Of a DNA stretch of 64,000 bases, positions 1-8,725 are shown piece after piece. The position numbers and the translations under genes are program-made. Origin of the DNA: Chryseobacterium senegalense (GTDB lineage: Bacteria; Bacteroidota; Bacteroidia; Flavobacteriales; Weeksellaceae); assembly GCA_001403755.1 (NCBI GenBank), contig CYUH01000015.1, forward strand, positions 536,589 to 600,588, in the 5' to 3' direction. The first letter of the stretch is position 1, and each line of letters opens with the position of its first letter. The notes under the pieces are model-generated. The model was not told where the DNA came from, did no database searches, and saw nothing but the letters and a program-made list of their open reading frames with translations.

Positions 1-1200
1 TCAAGTAATTATTCTGCAGACGATGAGGAATTTGATAACGAATCTCTGCTCACAGAAGGGCAATCCTTGTATGATTATCTCCTGGAACAAATTAATCTCA
101 GCAGTATCGACGGTGAAGACCTGAAAATTGCAGAGTATTTGATAGGAAATCTCGATAATGATGGGTATTTAAGAAGAGAAATCAAACAAATTGTTGACGA
201 TTTAGCTTTTTCACAAGGAATTTATACGACCCAGGAAAAAGTTACCGATATTCTTGAAAATTATGTGCAGAAACTTGATCCGCCAGGAGTGGGAGCAAGA
301 AATCTTCAGGAATGTCTTCTGTTGCAAATTGAGAAAAAAGTAAGTGCAGATAAGGCGGTGATTCTAGCAGGGAATATCCTGAGAAACCAGTTTGATGCTT
401 TGACCAATAAGCACTACAATAAAATCATCCAGAAATATGACATCGAAGAAGAAGATTTGAAAGATGCGTTGGAAGTGATTTCGAAATTATCGCCGAAAGT
501 TGGAGGGAATTTCGATACACAAACCATCACCATTAACCAAGAAATCATCCCGGATTTTGTCATTCAAATTAAAGAAACAAAAAATGGACAAGTAGATGTA
601 ATTCCTTTATTAAATAGTAAAAATGCACCTACGCTGAGAGTTTCGGAGGAATACAAAGACATTCTTACGACCTATTCTCACGATAAAAAATCTGCTGATC
701 ATAAGCAAGCAGCACTGTTCATCAAACAAAAGTTGGATGCGGCGAAATGGTATATTGACGCCATTAATCAACGTCAAAATACTTTGTTGCAAACCATTTC
801 TGCAATTGTGAAACTGCAGAAAAATTATTTTATCACAGGTGATGAAAAATCTCTGAAACCGATGATTTTGAAGGATGTTGCAGATATTACCGGGTTTGAT
901 ATTTCTACAATTTCAAGGGTAGTTAAAAGCAAATATGCCGACACACCGAACGGAATTGTTTATTTGAAAAACCTTTTCTCAGACTCATTAACCAATGATG
1001 ATGGCGAGGAAGTTTCAACAAAGGAAATTAAAAATTATCTTCAGGAAGTCATCAACAACGAAAATAAAAGAAAACCGCTGACCGATGATGCTTTGGTGGG
1101 CCTTTTAAAAGAAAAAGGGTACAATATTGCGAGGCGAACCATCGCAAAATACCGTGAACAGCTCAATATTCCGGTAGCAAGATTAAGAAAAGAGTTATAA
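1..1200 (+). CDS. rpoN: RNA polymerase sigma-54 factor (5' end outside window)
   Basis: Sigma-54 directs RNA polymerase to -24/-12 promoters, with open-complex formation driven by AAA+ activators. The reading frame is open from base 1, so the N-terminus (probably about 80-90 residues, judged from the usual family length near 480) lies outside the window; the TTG at 67 is an internal Leu codon. The visible 399 residues hold the core-binding region (for example LDPPGVGARNLQECLLLQ), a helix-turn-helix (DVADITGFDISTISRVVKSK) and, close to the C-terminus, the diagnostic RpoN box ARRTIAKYRE at about 1129-1158. The C-terminus is complete and is followed by a terminator. No activator gene is adjacent. 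Confidence 0.95.
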   Translation, partial: SSNYSADDEEFDNESLLTEGQSLYDYLLEQINLSSIDGEDLKIAEYLIGNLDNDGYLRREIKQIVDDLAFSQGIYTTQEKVTDILENYVQKLDPPGVGARNLQECLLLQIEKKVSADKAVILAGNILRNQFDALTNKHYNKIIQKYDIEEEDLKDALEVISKLSPKVGGNFDTQTITINQEIIPDFVIQIKETKNGQVDVIPLLNSKNAPTLRVSEEYKDILTTYSHDKKSADHKQAALFIKQKLDAAKWYIDAINQRQNTLLQTISAIVKLQKNYFITGDEKSLKPMILKDVADITGFDISTISRVVKSKYADTPNGIVYLKNLFSDSLTNDDGEEVSTKEIKNYLQEVINNENKRKPLTDDALVGLLKEKGYNIARRTIAKYREQLNIPVARLRKEL

Positions 1201-1228
1201 AAAAAAGTCAGAGAAATCTGACTTTTTT
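1201..1228. terminator. Bidirectional terminator between rpoN and the membrane gene
   Basis: Perfect 12-bp arms, AAAAAAGTCAGA and TCTGACTTTTTT, around a GAAA loop. The A and T runs on either side let it end transcripts from both convergent genes. Confidence 0.85.
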
Positions 1229-1230
1229 GT

Positions 1231-1905
1231 TTATTGTTGCTGCTGATCTATTTTCTGTAATTCTTCCAAGTTTTTGCTTAAGCGCTTTAGCAGGATACCA
1301 TATACGAGTCGATAATATACCCAAATCAAAATCACACTGATGGCCATCATTATAACAGTTCCTACCAAAAAGCCAATTAATGTGGGATTATTGAGGTGGA
1401 TATTCTGTTGTGATAATATCTTAAAGGTGAATGCAGTAAGCACAATCGTAAATAAAATGATGAGAATGATATTGGTTAATATGAAAAGATTTACCGTTTT
1501 TTTAAAACTGATGATTTGCAAAATAAGTTTTTTAAGGTTCGATTCAATATTAATTCTACGGTAATTCTGGAAAAATTTAACCACAAAAAAAGCAGTAAGG
1601 ACAAGACTTATGATTTTCATGCTTAAAAAAAGATTTGAAAAACCATTCTGCAGACTTGTCGAATTTTTTACGCCAAGTTTTTCCATAATACGGATAAAAC
1701 TATTGTTGTCGTCACCGATAAAAGCGTAATAAAGATTCAAACAGAAAAACACGGAGAATTCCGCAATACAAATCCAGAGGATATATTTCACATAGTTTCG
1801 GGATGATTTGTTCAGCATCGCTTCTATGTCGGTGCTGTTGTATTTTGGCGGAAAAATTTGTTCCTGCCAAGTTTTCTTGAAATTATCTAAATCAAATTCA
1901 GGCAT
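1231..1905 (-). CDS. Membrane protein paired with an ECF sigma factor
   Basis: Protein of 224 residues of no recognised family. A soluble N-terminus of about 40 residues is followed by four hydrophobic segments near residues 41-61, 93-112, 136-160 and 176-198, and a short Gln-rich cytoplasmic tail (KIDQQQQ). Its start overlaps the end of the upstream ECF sigma gene by 8 bp, so the two are translationally coupled. By position it could be a membrane-bound regulator (anti-sigma-like) of that sigma factor; no zinc-binding anti-sigma motif is visible, so this role is inference from context only. Confidence 0.75.
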   Translation of the reverse strand: MPEFDLDNFKKTWQEQIFPPKYNSTDIEAMLNKSSRNYVKYILWICIAEFSVFFCLNLYYAFIGDDNNSFIRIMEKLGVKNSTSLQNGFSNLFLSMKIISLVLTAFFVVKFFQNYRRINIESNLKKLILQIISFKKTVNLFILTNIILIILFTIVLTAFTFKILSQQNIHLNNPTLIGFLVGTVIMMAISVILIWVYYRLVYGILLKRLSKNLEELQKIDQQQQ

Positions 1906-2395
1906 GTTTTTCCATTAATTGTTTTAAAGTCTTTTTCAGTCTGTTCATTTTCACCCGTGCATTTACCTCGGTAATTCCCAAGTTTTCAGCGATATCACGA
2001 TAGGGCAAATCGTCCAGATACATCATCACGATTGCTCTTTCCACATTCGGCAGCATTTTTACTACTTTATAAAGCAAAGAAACCTGAAGCTGTTTTTCAT
2101 CATCATCATCCACGAAATTACTATGATGATAATCCATCAGCTCATCAGTTTGTGGCGATTTTGTTTTTTTTCTGAAAAGGGTAATAGCCGTATTCAAAGC
2201 AACGCGATACATCCATGTTGATATTTTCGATTGTCCTTTGAATGAGTCGTACGAACGCCAAAGTTGTAACACAATTTCCTGGAAGAGATCCTGTTCGTCT
2301 TCCAGCGAATTGGTATAAAGCCGCGAAACCTTAATAATCAGTCCCTGATTATCTTTTATTAGTTTCGAAAACTCTTGTTCTTTGCTCAATGCCAA
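1898..2395 (-). CDS. ECF-type RNA polymerase sigma factor
   Basis: Extracytoplasmic-function sigma-70 family regulator. Region 2 reads DEQDLFQEIVLQLWRSYDSF, then KISTWMYRVALNTAITLFRK; region 4 is LPYRDIAENLGITEVNARVKM, a helix-turn-helix for the -35 element. The frame stays open to a TTG at 2437, but that codon sits inside a weak promoter-like box (AATCTTTG, reverse strand). I therefore prefer the TTG at 2395, giving 165 residues that begin (M)ALSKEQEF and match the usual N-terminal length of the family. It is transcribed divergently from lptB and forms a two-gene operon with the downstream membrane protein. The target regulon cannot be read from the sequence. Confidence 0.88.
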   Translation of the reverse strand: MALSKEQEFSKLIKDNQGLIIKVSRLYTNSLEDEQDLFQEIVLQLWRSYDSFKGQSKISTWMYRVALNTAITLFRKKTKSPQTDELMDYHHSNFVDDDDEKQLQVSLLYKVVKMLPNVERAIVMMYLDDLPYRDIAENLGITEVNARVKMNRLKKTLKQLMEKHA

Positions 2396-2541
2396 TGCGG
2401 AATTAAGTAGCGAATATATGATTTTTTTTGCTCGCAAAGATTAACTTTAGCCTACAAAACCAATCTTTTTCTCACAAAAATTCACCATTCACTTTTTGTA
2501 GAGACTTACCATATACAATCTTCCGCTTACCGCATTTTTGT

Positions 2542-2549
2542 TATATTTG
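2542..2549 (+). promoter_or_regulatory. TAnnTTTG -7 box of lptB
   Basis: TATATTTG followed by only four bases (CTTT) and the ATG of lptB. In Bacteroidota the housekeeping sigma factor uses a -7 TAnnTTTG box, so transcription would begin at or within the start codon, giving a leaderless message. Confidence 0.6.
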
Positions 2550-2553
2550 CTTT

Positions 2554-3615
2554 ATGATTCTACGCGGAGAAAATTTAATTAAAGAATACGGCCCGAAAAA
2601 AGTCGTAAAAGGCGTTTCAGTGGAAGTTTCACAAGGTGAAATCGTAGGGCTTTTAGGTCCGAATGGAGCCGGTAAAACAACTTCTTTCTACATGATTGTA
2701 GGTTTGGTAAAGCCCACTTCCGGGAAGATTTTCCTCGATAATCAGGAGATCACCAATGATGCCATGTATCGCCGTGCGCAGAAAGGTATCGGTTATTTGG
2801 CGCAGGAAGCCTCCGTTTTTCGTAAACTTTCTGTGGAGGATAACATTCTAGGCGTTTTGCAGCTTACCAAACTTTCAAAAAGGGAACAGCAAATGAAATG
2901 CGACGAACTGATTGAAGAATTTTCCTTGCAACACGTTCGAAAAAACCGCGGTGATTTGCTTTCCGGAGGAGAAAGAAGACGTACCGAAATTGCGCGCTGT
3001 CTTGCCACAAGTCCTAATTTTATTCTTCTAGATGAACCTTTTGCCGGTGTAGATCCAATTGCGGTTGAAGATATTCAGAAAATTGTAAGGAGTTTGGTTG
3101 ATAAAAATATCGGAATTCTAATCACCGATCACAATGTGCAGCAAACCCTCGCAATCACTCATAAAACCTACATCATGTTTGAAGGAAGAATACTGAAAGA
3201 AGGTCTTCCGCACGATTTAGCAAACGACCCGTTGGTTCGGGAAGCATATTTAGGTGAGAATTTTGTGTACCAAGATATTCTCAATAAACCAAAGAAGAAA
3301 TCCTTTGTTTACAATATTTGGGCAGGGAATTTCGATTCCAAACAGCAACTTCAGGATTTCGTAAACGAAAATTTTGCTGGGGCCCAAAATCTGCGTGTAA
3401 TGTATGGTTTCGAAGATATCAGCTTTGCATCGCTTTCCAATTCGGAAATTGAATTTATCTTTAATGAAGTGATCGACAAAAATGCCAACAACTCTTTTCT
3501 TTTTCAGAAGAAAGAAATATCGGAAGTTTATAAAAAAGACCAAGCCGAAGCTGATGCCAAAGAACTTAGCAAGTCACAACTTCACTATCTAACGACATTT
3601 TCTTACGAAGGGTAA
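2554..3615 (+). CDS. lptB: LPS export ABC transporter ATPase LptB with C-terminal extension
   Basis: Cytoplasmic ATPase of the LptBFG complex, which extracts lipopolysaccharide from the inner membrane. Walker A is at residues 35-43 (GPNGAGKTT), the signature is LLSGGERRRTEIAR and Walker B is FILLDEPFAGVDP. The canonical LptB end (REAYLGENF) falls near residue 237, but the frame continues for about 116 more residues; E. coli LptB is 241 residues in total. The extension begins after a KPKKK linker and contains YNIWAGNFDSKQQLQDFV, which weakly resembles Imm22-type domains. The frame is open upstream to 2428, but the ATG at 2554 matches the family start and lies just after the -7 box. LptF and LptG are not in the window. 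Confidence 0.93.
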   Translation: MILRGENLIKEYGPKKVVKGVSVEVSQGEIVGLLGPNGAGKTTSFYMIVGLVKPTSGKIFLDNQEITNDAMYRRAQKGIGYLAQEASVFRKLSVEDNILGVLQLTKLSKREQQMKCDELIEEFSLQHVRKNRGDLLSGGERRRTEIARCLATSPNFILLDEPFAGVDPIAVEDIQKIVRSLVDKNIGILITDHNVQQTLAITHKTYIMFEGRILKEGLPHDLANDPLVREAYLGENFVYQDILNKPKKKSFVYNIWAGNFDSKQQLQDFVNENFAGAQNLRVMYGFEDISFASLSNSEIEFIFNEVIDKNANNSFLFQKKEISEVYKKDQAEADAKELSKSQLHYLTTFSYEG

Positions 3616-3663
3616 AGCTAAAAGCATACTTTTTGTAAATGAGATACTTTACAGACAGATATT

Positions 3664-5469
3664 ATGGCAAAACCTTTCAACCGAACCATCACACTTTACC
3701 ACATTTATCAGCAACTGATTCCCTTCATTAAACCTTATCGGTTAATGATTTACGGAACGCTATTTCTTACTTTCTTGGGCGCTTTGATGGTTCAGGTGAA
3801 TCCACTGGTACTGAAATATACGGTAGATGAAGTCACCGAACTTACCAAACAAACCGATCCTATGCAGGAAGGAATTCATGTTTTGGTGGTGATTACCGCG
3901 ATATTGTTGGGAAAGGAATTGTTGAATATTTTCATTCAGTTCGGGCAGAAATTCTATGGTGAAAAAATCCGAATTAATACCAGCAGTGTTTTGGCACAAT
4001 CGGTTATCGATAAAATTTTGTTGTATCGAGTGGCCTATTTTAACGACGAAAATCACGAATCAGGGAAATTACAAATCCGAATTGATCGTGGAATTGAAAG
4101 TCTTACAAAATTAGTTCAGAACTTCTTCATCGATATTTTGCCGCTGTTTTCCAATGCAATCATCGCATTGATCATTATGTATATGCAAAATATTTATGTA
4201 GGAATTGTGTCCACGATCGTAGTTCCCATCTACTTTTACGTAAGTGCGTTGCAGGCGAAAAAATTGGCGGGAGTTCGACGGACGCTCAGAAATCAGAGGG
4301 AGCAAAAAACTTCAGGACTTTTAAACCTGATTAATTCAATTATGGTGATTAAAAGTTTTGTTCGAGAAAAATTTGAAGGCAAAAAACAATTTGATCTTCA
4401 AATGCAATTAATGGAAAGTCAGTTGTTTACAAGAAAAACCAATTTTATTTATGATGGTTTGAAGACTTTCATTGAGCAATTTGGCGTGGTTTTGATCATT
4501 TTGTTAACCGTTTATTTGGTGCTTGATCAGCAAATGACGATTGGTGCAATCATGCTTCATATTCTTTTATTTAATAATGTTTCTGCGCCAATTCGCCAAC
4601 TGCACAGGATTTATGATGACATGAATGATGCGATGATTTACGCGGAAGGATATTTTGATATTCTCAACGCTGATGCACAAAACGAACCTAACGGAAACTT
4701 TGTAAAAGAAAAAATCCAAGGAAGGTTCGAATTGAAGAATGTCGATTTTTCTTATCCAAACGGAACCAAAGCACTGAACAATGTTTCGATGCTTATTGAA
4801 GAAGGAAAAACTACCGCGTTGGTCGGACTAAGCGGTGCTGGGAAATCGACGATCATTAATTTACTTTGCAAATTTTATCTTCCGGATTCAGGAGAAATTC
4901 TATTGGATGAAGTGAATTTGAACGAATATGAAAATACTTTTTTGCGCGATGATCTTGGATTGGTGTTACAAAAGAATCATATTTTCCAGGGAAGTATTGA
5001 AGACAATATCCGCTATGGTGATATGAACGCCACCTTCGAAGAAATAGAAACTGCGGCAAGAAAAGCTTATCTCCACGATCAAATTCTTGATCTTCCGGAT
5101 AAATATCAACACGATGCGACGCAACTTTCCGGTGGACAGCAGCAAAGAATCGCCATCGCCAGATTATTTCTGAAAAATCCACCTATTATTTTCTTGGATG
5201 AGCCCACAGCAAGTCTCGACGCGATTGCTACCGAACAAATCAAAAACTCACTCGATGCCATTAAAAAAGGCAGAACAGTGGTGATTATCTCGCATTCGCT
5301 TTCTCAGATTTTAGATTCGGATCGGATTTATGTGATGAAAAAAGGCGCAGTGGTAGAAAGCGGAACCCACGATGAATTGATCAGTTTTAATGGTACGTAC
5401 CGCGAAATTTTCGATGCTTCCGCAAGAAGTTTAAACCTTGATAAATTGGTGAGTTCTTACCGCAGTTAA
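3664..5469 (+). CDS. ABC exporter, fused permease/ATPase (MsbA-like)
   Basis: Half-transporter of 601 residues with an N-terminal six-helix transmembrane domain (about residues 20-330) and a C-terminal ATPase. Walker A is GLSGAGKS at residues 388-395, followed by QLSGGQQQRIAIAR, Walker B PIIFLDEPTASLD and the H-loop IISHS. It should act as a homodimer exporting a lipid, peptide or drug across the inner membrane. The gene follows lptB by 48 bp on the same strand, so a lipid flippase (MsbA) role in envelope biogenesis is attractive, but substrate specificity cannot be read from the sequence. Confidence 0.9.
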   Translation: MAKPFNRTITLYHIYQQLIPFIKPYRLMIYGTLFLTFLGALMVQVNPLVLKYTVDEVTELTKQTDPMQEGIHVLVVITAILLGKELLNIFIQFGQKFYGEKIRINTSSVLAQSVIDKILLYRVAYFNDENHESGKLQIRIDRGIESLTKLVQNFFIDILPLFSNAIIALIIMYMQNIYVGIVSTIVVPIYFYVSALQAKKLAGVRRTLRNQREQKTSGLLNLINSIMVIKSFVREKFEGKKQFDLQMQLMESQLFTRKTNFIYDGLKTFIEQFGVVLIILLTVYLVLDQQMTIGAIMLHILLFNNVSAPIRQLHRIYDDMNDAMIYAEGYFDILNADAQNEPNGNFVKEKIQGRFELKNVDFSYPNGTKALNNVSMLIEEGKTTALVGLSGAGKSTIINLLCKFYLPDSGEILLDEVNLNEYENTFLRDDLGLVLQKNHIFQGSIEDNIRYGDMNATFEEIETAARKAYLHDQILDLPDKYQHDATQLSGGQQQRIAIARLFLKNPPIIFLDEPTASLDAIATEQIKNSLDAIKKGRTVVIISHSLSQILDSDRIYVMKKGAVVESGTHDELISFNGTYREIFDASARSLNLDKLVSSYRS

Positions 5470-5501
5470 AGTGAAAAATAATTTTAAAACACCATTTATT
5501 T

Positions 5502-6077
5502 ATGAAAAAAATATTTCTCGTTGTGGTTTCAACTTTTGCAATCGTTTCTTGTAATAAAATTGAAGAAACCGTAAACCAAACCGTGACCATTGCAAAAGAA
5601 AAAGCACAGCAAAAAGCCAACGAAACCATTCAGGAAACAGTCAACGCACAGCTGAACAAATTAGTGAATGCTCAAACCGTAGAATTTGATAGCGTGTTTC
5701 CGAATCAACAAAATTTGGCTTTGGAACAAGTGAAAGGACGCAAATTATCTTTTCCAAACGGCTCTCCTTTTTATGTTTTTAAATATAAAACCGCAGACAA
5801 AGAGGCTTTACTAAAAACCCTCGTTGAACAAGCAACAACCGATGAATCGAAGTCGGAAAAGCAATTTCGGAAAGTTGATGGAGCATCGATTCTTGAGAAA
5901 ATAAGTTTTTTCGAGAAATTTATTCCTGCAAATACGATAGACACTAGTTTTTTGGACGATGTAAAAAATGATAAAAACATTGAATTTTACAGAATAACTC
6001 GCTTTCCGAATGTAAGCACAGTGATTTATAATCCGAAAACGCAGATGGTTTATCAGTTTGTAGAGGTGAAAAAATAA
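5502..6077 (+). CDS. Putative lipoprotein
   Basis: Protein of 191 residues with an SPII signal (MKKIFLVVVSTFAIVSC) and predicted lipidated Cys17. An amphipathic Lys/Gln/Glu-rich helix follows (roughly residues 20-55, likely coiled coil), then an alpha/beta region with no motif I recognise. It lies 32 bp after the ABC exporter and 8 bp before the HD hydrolase gene, so all three are probably co-transcribed. Function unknown. Confidence 0.8.
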   Translation: MKKIFLVVVSTFAIVSCNKIEETVNQTVTIAKEKAQQKANETIQETVNAQLNKLVNAQTVEFDSVFPNQQNLALEQVKGRKLSFPNGSPFYVFKYKTADKEALLKTLVEQATTDESKSEKQFRKVDGASILEKISFFEKFIPANTIDTSFLDDVKNDKNIEFYRITRFPNVSTVIYNPKTQMVYQFVEVKK

Positions 6078-6085
6078 TAGAAAAA

Positions 6086-6733
6086 ATGACGGAAATTATT
6101 CAGAAAACCATCGCATTTGTGAAGGAAACATTAGAAGGTGCAGAAGCTGGTCACGATTGGTTTCACATCGAAAGAGTGTGGAAAGTTTCGCTGAAAATAG
6201 CAGAAATAGAAGGCGGAAATAGGGAAGTGGTGGAACTAGCGGCATTGCTGCATGATATTGCTGATCCTAAATTTCATAATGGTGATGAAACTTTAGCATT
6301 GAAAATTTCCGAGGAATGGATGACCTCGCTGAAAGTTCCGCAAGATGTCGTGGAGCAAGTTTTATTTATCATTAAAAATATCTCCTTTAAAAACCGTGGA
6401 GAAAGTCCCGAAAATCCACCGATTGAGTTACAGATTGTTCAAGATGCTGATCGACTTGATGCAATTGGAGCGATTGGAATTGCCAGAACGTTCAACTTCG
6501 GAGGGTTTAAAAATAATTTGATGTATCATCCGGAAATTCCACCGAAACTGAATATGTCGAAGGAAGAATACAAAAAAAATCAAGGAACAACGGTTAATCA
6601 TTTTTATGAAAAGTTGTTGCTTTTGAAAGATTTAATAAATACCGATTCTGCAAAAAAAATCGCTTCCGAAAGACATGATTTTATGCTGCAATTCCTCGAG
6701 CAATTCTACAAAGAATGGAATCTTACCGAATGA
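6086..6733 (+). CDS. HD-domain phosphohydrolase (YedJ-like)
   Basis: Metal-dependent phosphohydrolase of the HD superfamily, 215 residues. The ligand set is visible: H23 and H27 in GHDWFHIERV, the HD doublet H56-D57 in LAALLHDIAD, and a downstream Asp in QDADRLDAIGAIGIAR. This arrangement matches the YedJ/YpgQ subgroup of small cytosolic HD hydrolases that act on nucleotides or similar phosphates; the substrate here is unknown. It starts 8 bp after the lipoprotein gene and is the last gene of that run. Confidence 0.88.
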   Translation: MTEIIQKTIAFVKETLEGAEAGHDWFHIERVWKVSLKIAEIEGGNREVVELAALLHDIADPKFHNGDETLALKISEEWMTSLKVPQDVVEQVLFIIKNISFKNRGESPENPPIELQIVQDADRLDAIGAIGIARTFNFGGFKNNLMYHPEIPPKLNMSKEEYKKNQGTTVNHFYEKLLLLKDLINTDSAKKIASERHDFMLQFLEQFYKEWNLTE

Positions 6734-6801
6734 GTTTCGAACACCAAACGCATCTTAGTTTTTAGGAAATATTCACTTTGTAATTTTCTTTATCTTTACC
6801 C

Positions 6802-7398
6802 ATGTTTTATTTGTTTTTTCTACTTTTTATCGCGCTTTGTTTGGGATTGGTTTTTTCCATTTTTAAAAAAGGAAGATTCAGCATTGCCGTTAACATTTTC
6901 CGAATCACCGTAGTCGTAATTTCTATATCCGTTTTCAGTTATTATTTTGTAACGAAAAGCATCAATCAGTTTCGGAAAGATTCGCTCACGGTTCAACTCA
7001 TCAACACCTTGCCTTTTCCTTTGGATTTTTATATCGTAAAGGTGAATAATGATAAAAATGCTACCGAAAAGTACGTTACAACAAGATCGGGTAGCATTCG
7101 AACTGATTATTACCGAATCGAATATTTGGATATGAAAAACTCCGATCAGTTTTGGGTTGCCGGTTTTATGGGAAGAAAAAATATGGTTTATTTTTCGCAA
7201 CATTCGGTTCCCAATAAAAATGAAGATCAGATTATAGAAATTCGAAATTACATCAACCAAAGCCAGAAACTTTCAGAAATTGCGCAGATTCAAATAGAGG
7301 TTTTGAAGTCGGAAAACATGAAAACTGCCATTTGGTTTACCTTAGATTTGCTTCTGTTGTTCCTGAATATTATTCTTTTATTGAGACGTTCAAAATAA
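6802..7398 (+). CDS. Membrane protein of unknown function
   Basis: Protein of 198 residues. Two hydrophobic segments lie at the N-terminus (about 1-20 and 28-50) and one at the C-terminus (about 175-193), enclosing a polar domain of about 120 residues that is probably extracytoplasmic. No family recognised. A near-consensus promoter box, TATCTTTA at 6791-6798, ends three bases before the ATG, so the message may be leaderless. Confidence 0.75.
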   Translation: MFYLFFLLFIALCLGLVFSIFKKGRFSIAVNIFRITVVVISISVFSYYFVTKSINQFRKDSLTVQLINTLPFPLDFYIVKVNNDKNATEKYVTTRSGSIRTDYYRIEYLDMKNSDQFWVAGFMGRKNMVYFSQHSVPNKNEDQIIEIRNYINQSQKLSEIAQIQIEVLKSENMKTAIWFTLDLLLLFLNIILLLRRSK

Positions 7399-7400
7399 AA

Positions 7401-7428
7401 AAAATCCTGCCGAAAGCCAGGATTTTTT
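7401..7428. terminator. Bidirectional terminator
   Basis: Arms AAAATCCTG and CAGGATTTT around an 8-base loop, with a T run on the plus strand and an A run on the other side. It separates the convergent membrane gene and the export operon. Confidence 0.8.
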
Positions 7429-7443
7429 GTTGAAAATGCTTAG

Positions 7444-8640
7444 TTATTTTCCTTTTTGTTCTTTCAAAGCTTCCTTGTCTTTGTCGGAAGGGTTCCAAAC
7501 TTTTACTTCGGAATCTTTGTTGATTCCGGAGAGTATTTGCACATTGATTCCGTCGCTTGCACCGAGTTTCACATTCACTTTCTTGAATTTTCCGTCGGGT
7601 TGTTTCACTTCTACAAAAGGATTGTCCTTACCATTTACTTTTTCATATTGAATTAAAGATTCATCCAAAAGCAACGCATTTTTCTGTGAACTCAGGATGA
7701 TTTCTCCGTTGGCAGAAAATCCTGCGCGGATATATTCATTGGTTTTGTTGAACACATCTCCCTCAATGGGGAATTTGATGGTGCCGTTTTCATCTTTTCC
7801 TTTCGGAGCGATCATGGTTACTCTTCCAGGAAAAGTTTTGTTTTGTAAAGCTCCGATAATGATGTTCATTTCCATACCTTCTTTTAATTTTCCGGCTTGT
7901 GCTTCATCTATGGTTCCTTGGAAAATCAAGGAATTCAAGTCTGCAATGGAGCAAATTGTGGTTCCAGCGTTAAAGGAGTTTGCCTCGATAACCTGGCTTC
8001 CTACTTTCACAGGAACTTCCAGCACGGTTCCTGTTGCTTTGGATCGGATTTGCGTGGTAGCGAGACTTGCGAGTTCAGGCGTAGCACCTGTTCTGGCAAT
8101 TTGAAGATTTTTCTGTGCGGTTTGCAGCTGCTGTGTCGCATTTTTCAATGCTTGTTGGGTAGATTGCAATTGCTGTTGAGCGGTGATGAATTCTTGTTTA
8201 GAAATCACGCCTTGGTTGTACAGACTTTGTTGCATAGCAAATTGTTTTTGCTGGTTTTGCATGTTCATTCTCGCATTGCTGATCTGTAGGTTAGCATTGT
8301 TGATTTCCTGCTGAGCGGAATTTACGTTCTGAACACTCGGAACAATTCTTATCGTCGCAACCAATTGTCCTGCAGTTACGTGATCTCCTTCATCCACCAA
8401 AATTTTATCGATAATGCCCGACATATTCGGCTTAATTTCGATTTCCTCGCGAGGAACAATATCGCCGGTTGCCATTACTTTATCGTCCATATTTTGCACG
8501 AAAGGTTTTTTGGTCAGAAACATCTCGCTTTCTTTGCTATTAGAGGAAACCAAATAGCTGATTCCCGATATTAAAGCAGCAGCGAGGAGTAATCCCAGAA
8601 CGATATAAATTGCTTTTTTTAAAGTGAATTTCTTTTTCAT
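7444..8640 (-). CDS. Periplasmic adaptor (membrane fusion protein, MacA/HlyD type)
   Basis: Adaptor subunit of a tripartite efflux pump, 398 residues. A single N-terminal membrane anchor (about residues 11-30) is followed by a biotinyl-lipoyl half domain (VDEGDHVTAGQLVATI), a long Gln-rich coiled-coil hairpin (about residues 105-190; INNANLQISNARMNMQNQQK), the second lipoyl half and a beta-barrel domain. It would link the inner-membrane ABC proteins encoded upstream to an outer-membrane TolC-like channel, which is not encoded here. It is the last gene of the four-gene minus-strand operon, 85 bp after the preceding permease gene. Confidence 0.92.
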   Translation of the reverse strand: MKKKFTLKKAIYIVLGLLLAAALISGISYLVSSNSKESEMFLTKKPFVQNMDDKVMATGDIVPREEIEIKPNMSGIIDKILVDEGDHVTAGQLVATIRIVPSVQNVNSAQQEINNANLQISNARMNMQNQQKQFAMQQSLYNQGVISKQEFITAQQQLQSTQQALKNATQQLQTAQKNLQIARTGATPELASLATTQIRSKATGTVLEVPVKVGSQVIEANSFNAGTTICSIADLNSLIFQGTIDEAQAGKLKEGMEMNIIIGALQNKTFPGRVTMIAPKGKDENGTIKFPIEGDVFNKTNEYIRAGFSANGEIILSSQKNALLLDESLIQYEKVNGKDNPFVEVKQPDGKFKKVNVKLGASDGINVQILSGINKDSEVKVWNPSDKDKEALKEQKGK

Positions 8641-8725
8641 GTGTATAGTTTATTTCTTTTTTTTAATAATTTTAACGGCAAATAACTTTTAATAAATCAT
8701 TTGCGATGGTGTTTTTCTTTCTACA

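Noticed and set aside
2428..2553. N-terminal extension of LptB from a TTG at 2428
   Set aside because: The extension is unlike LptB and contains the promoter box; the ATG at 2554 matches the family start.
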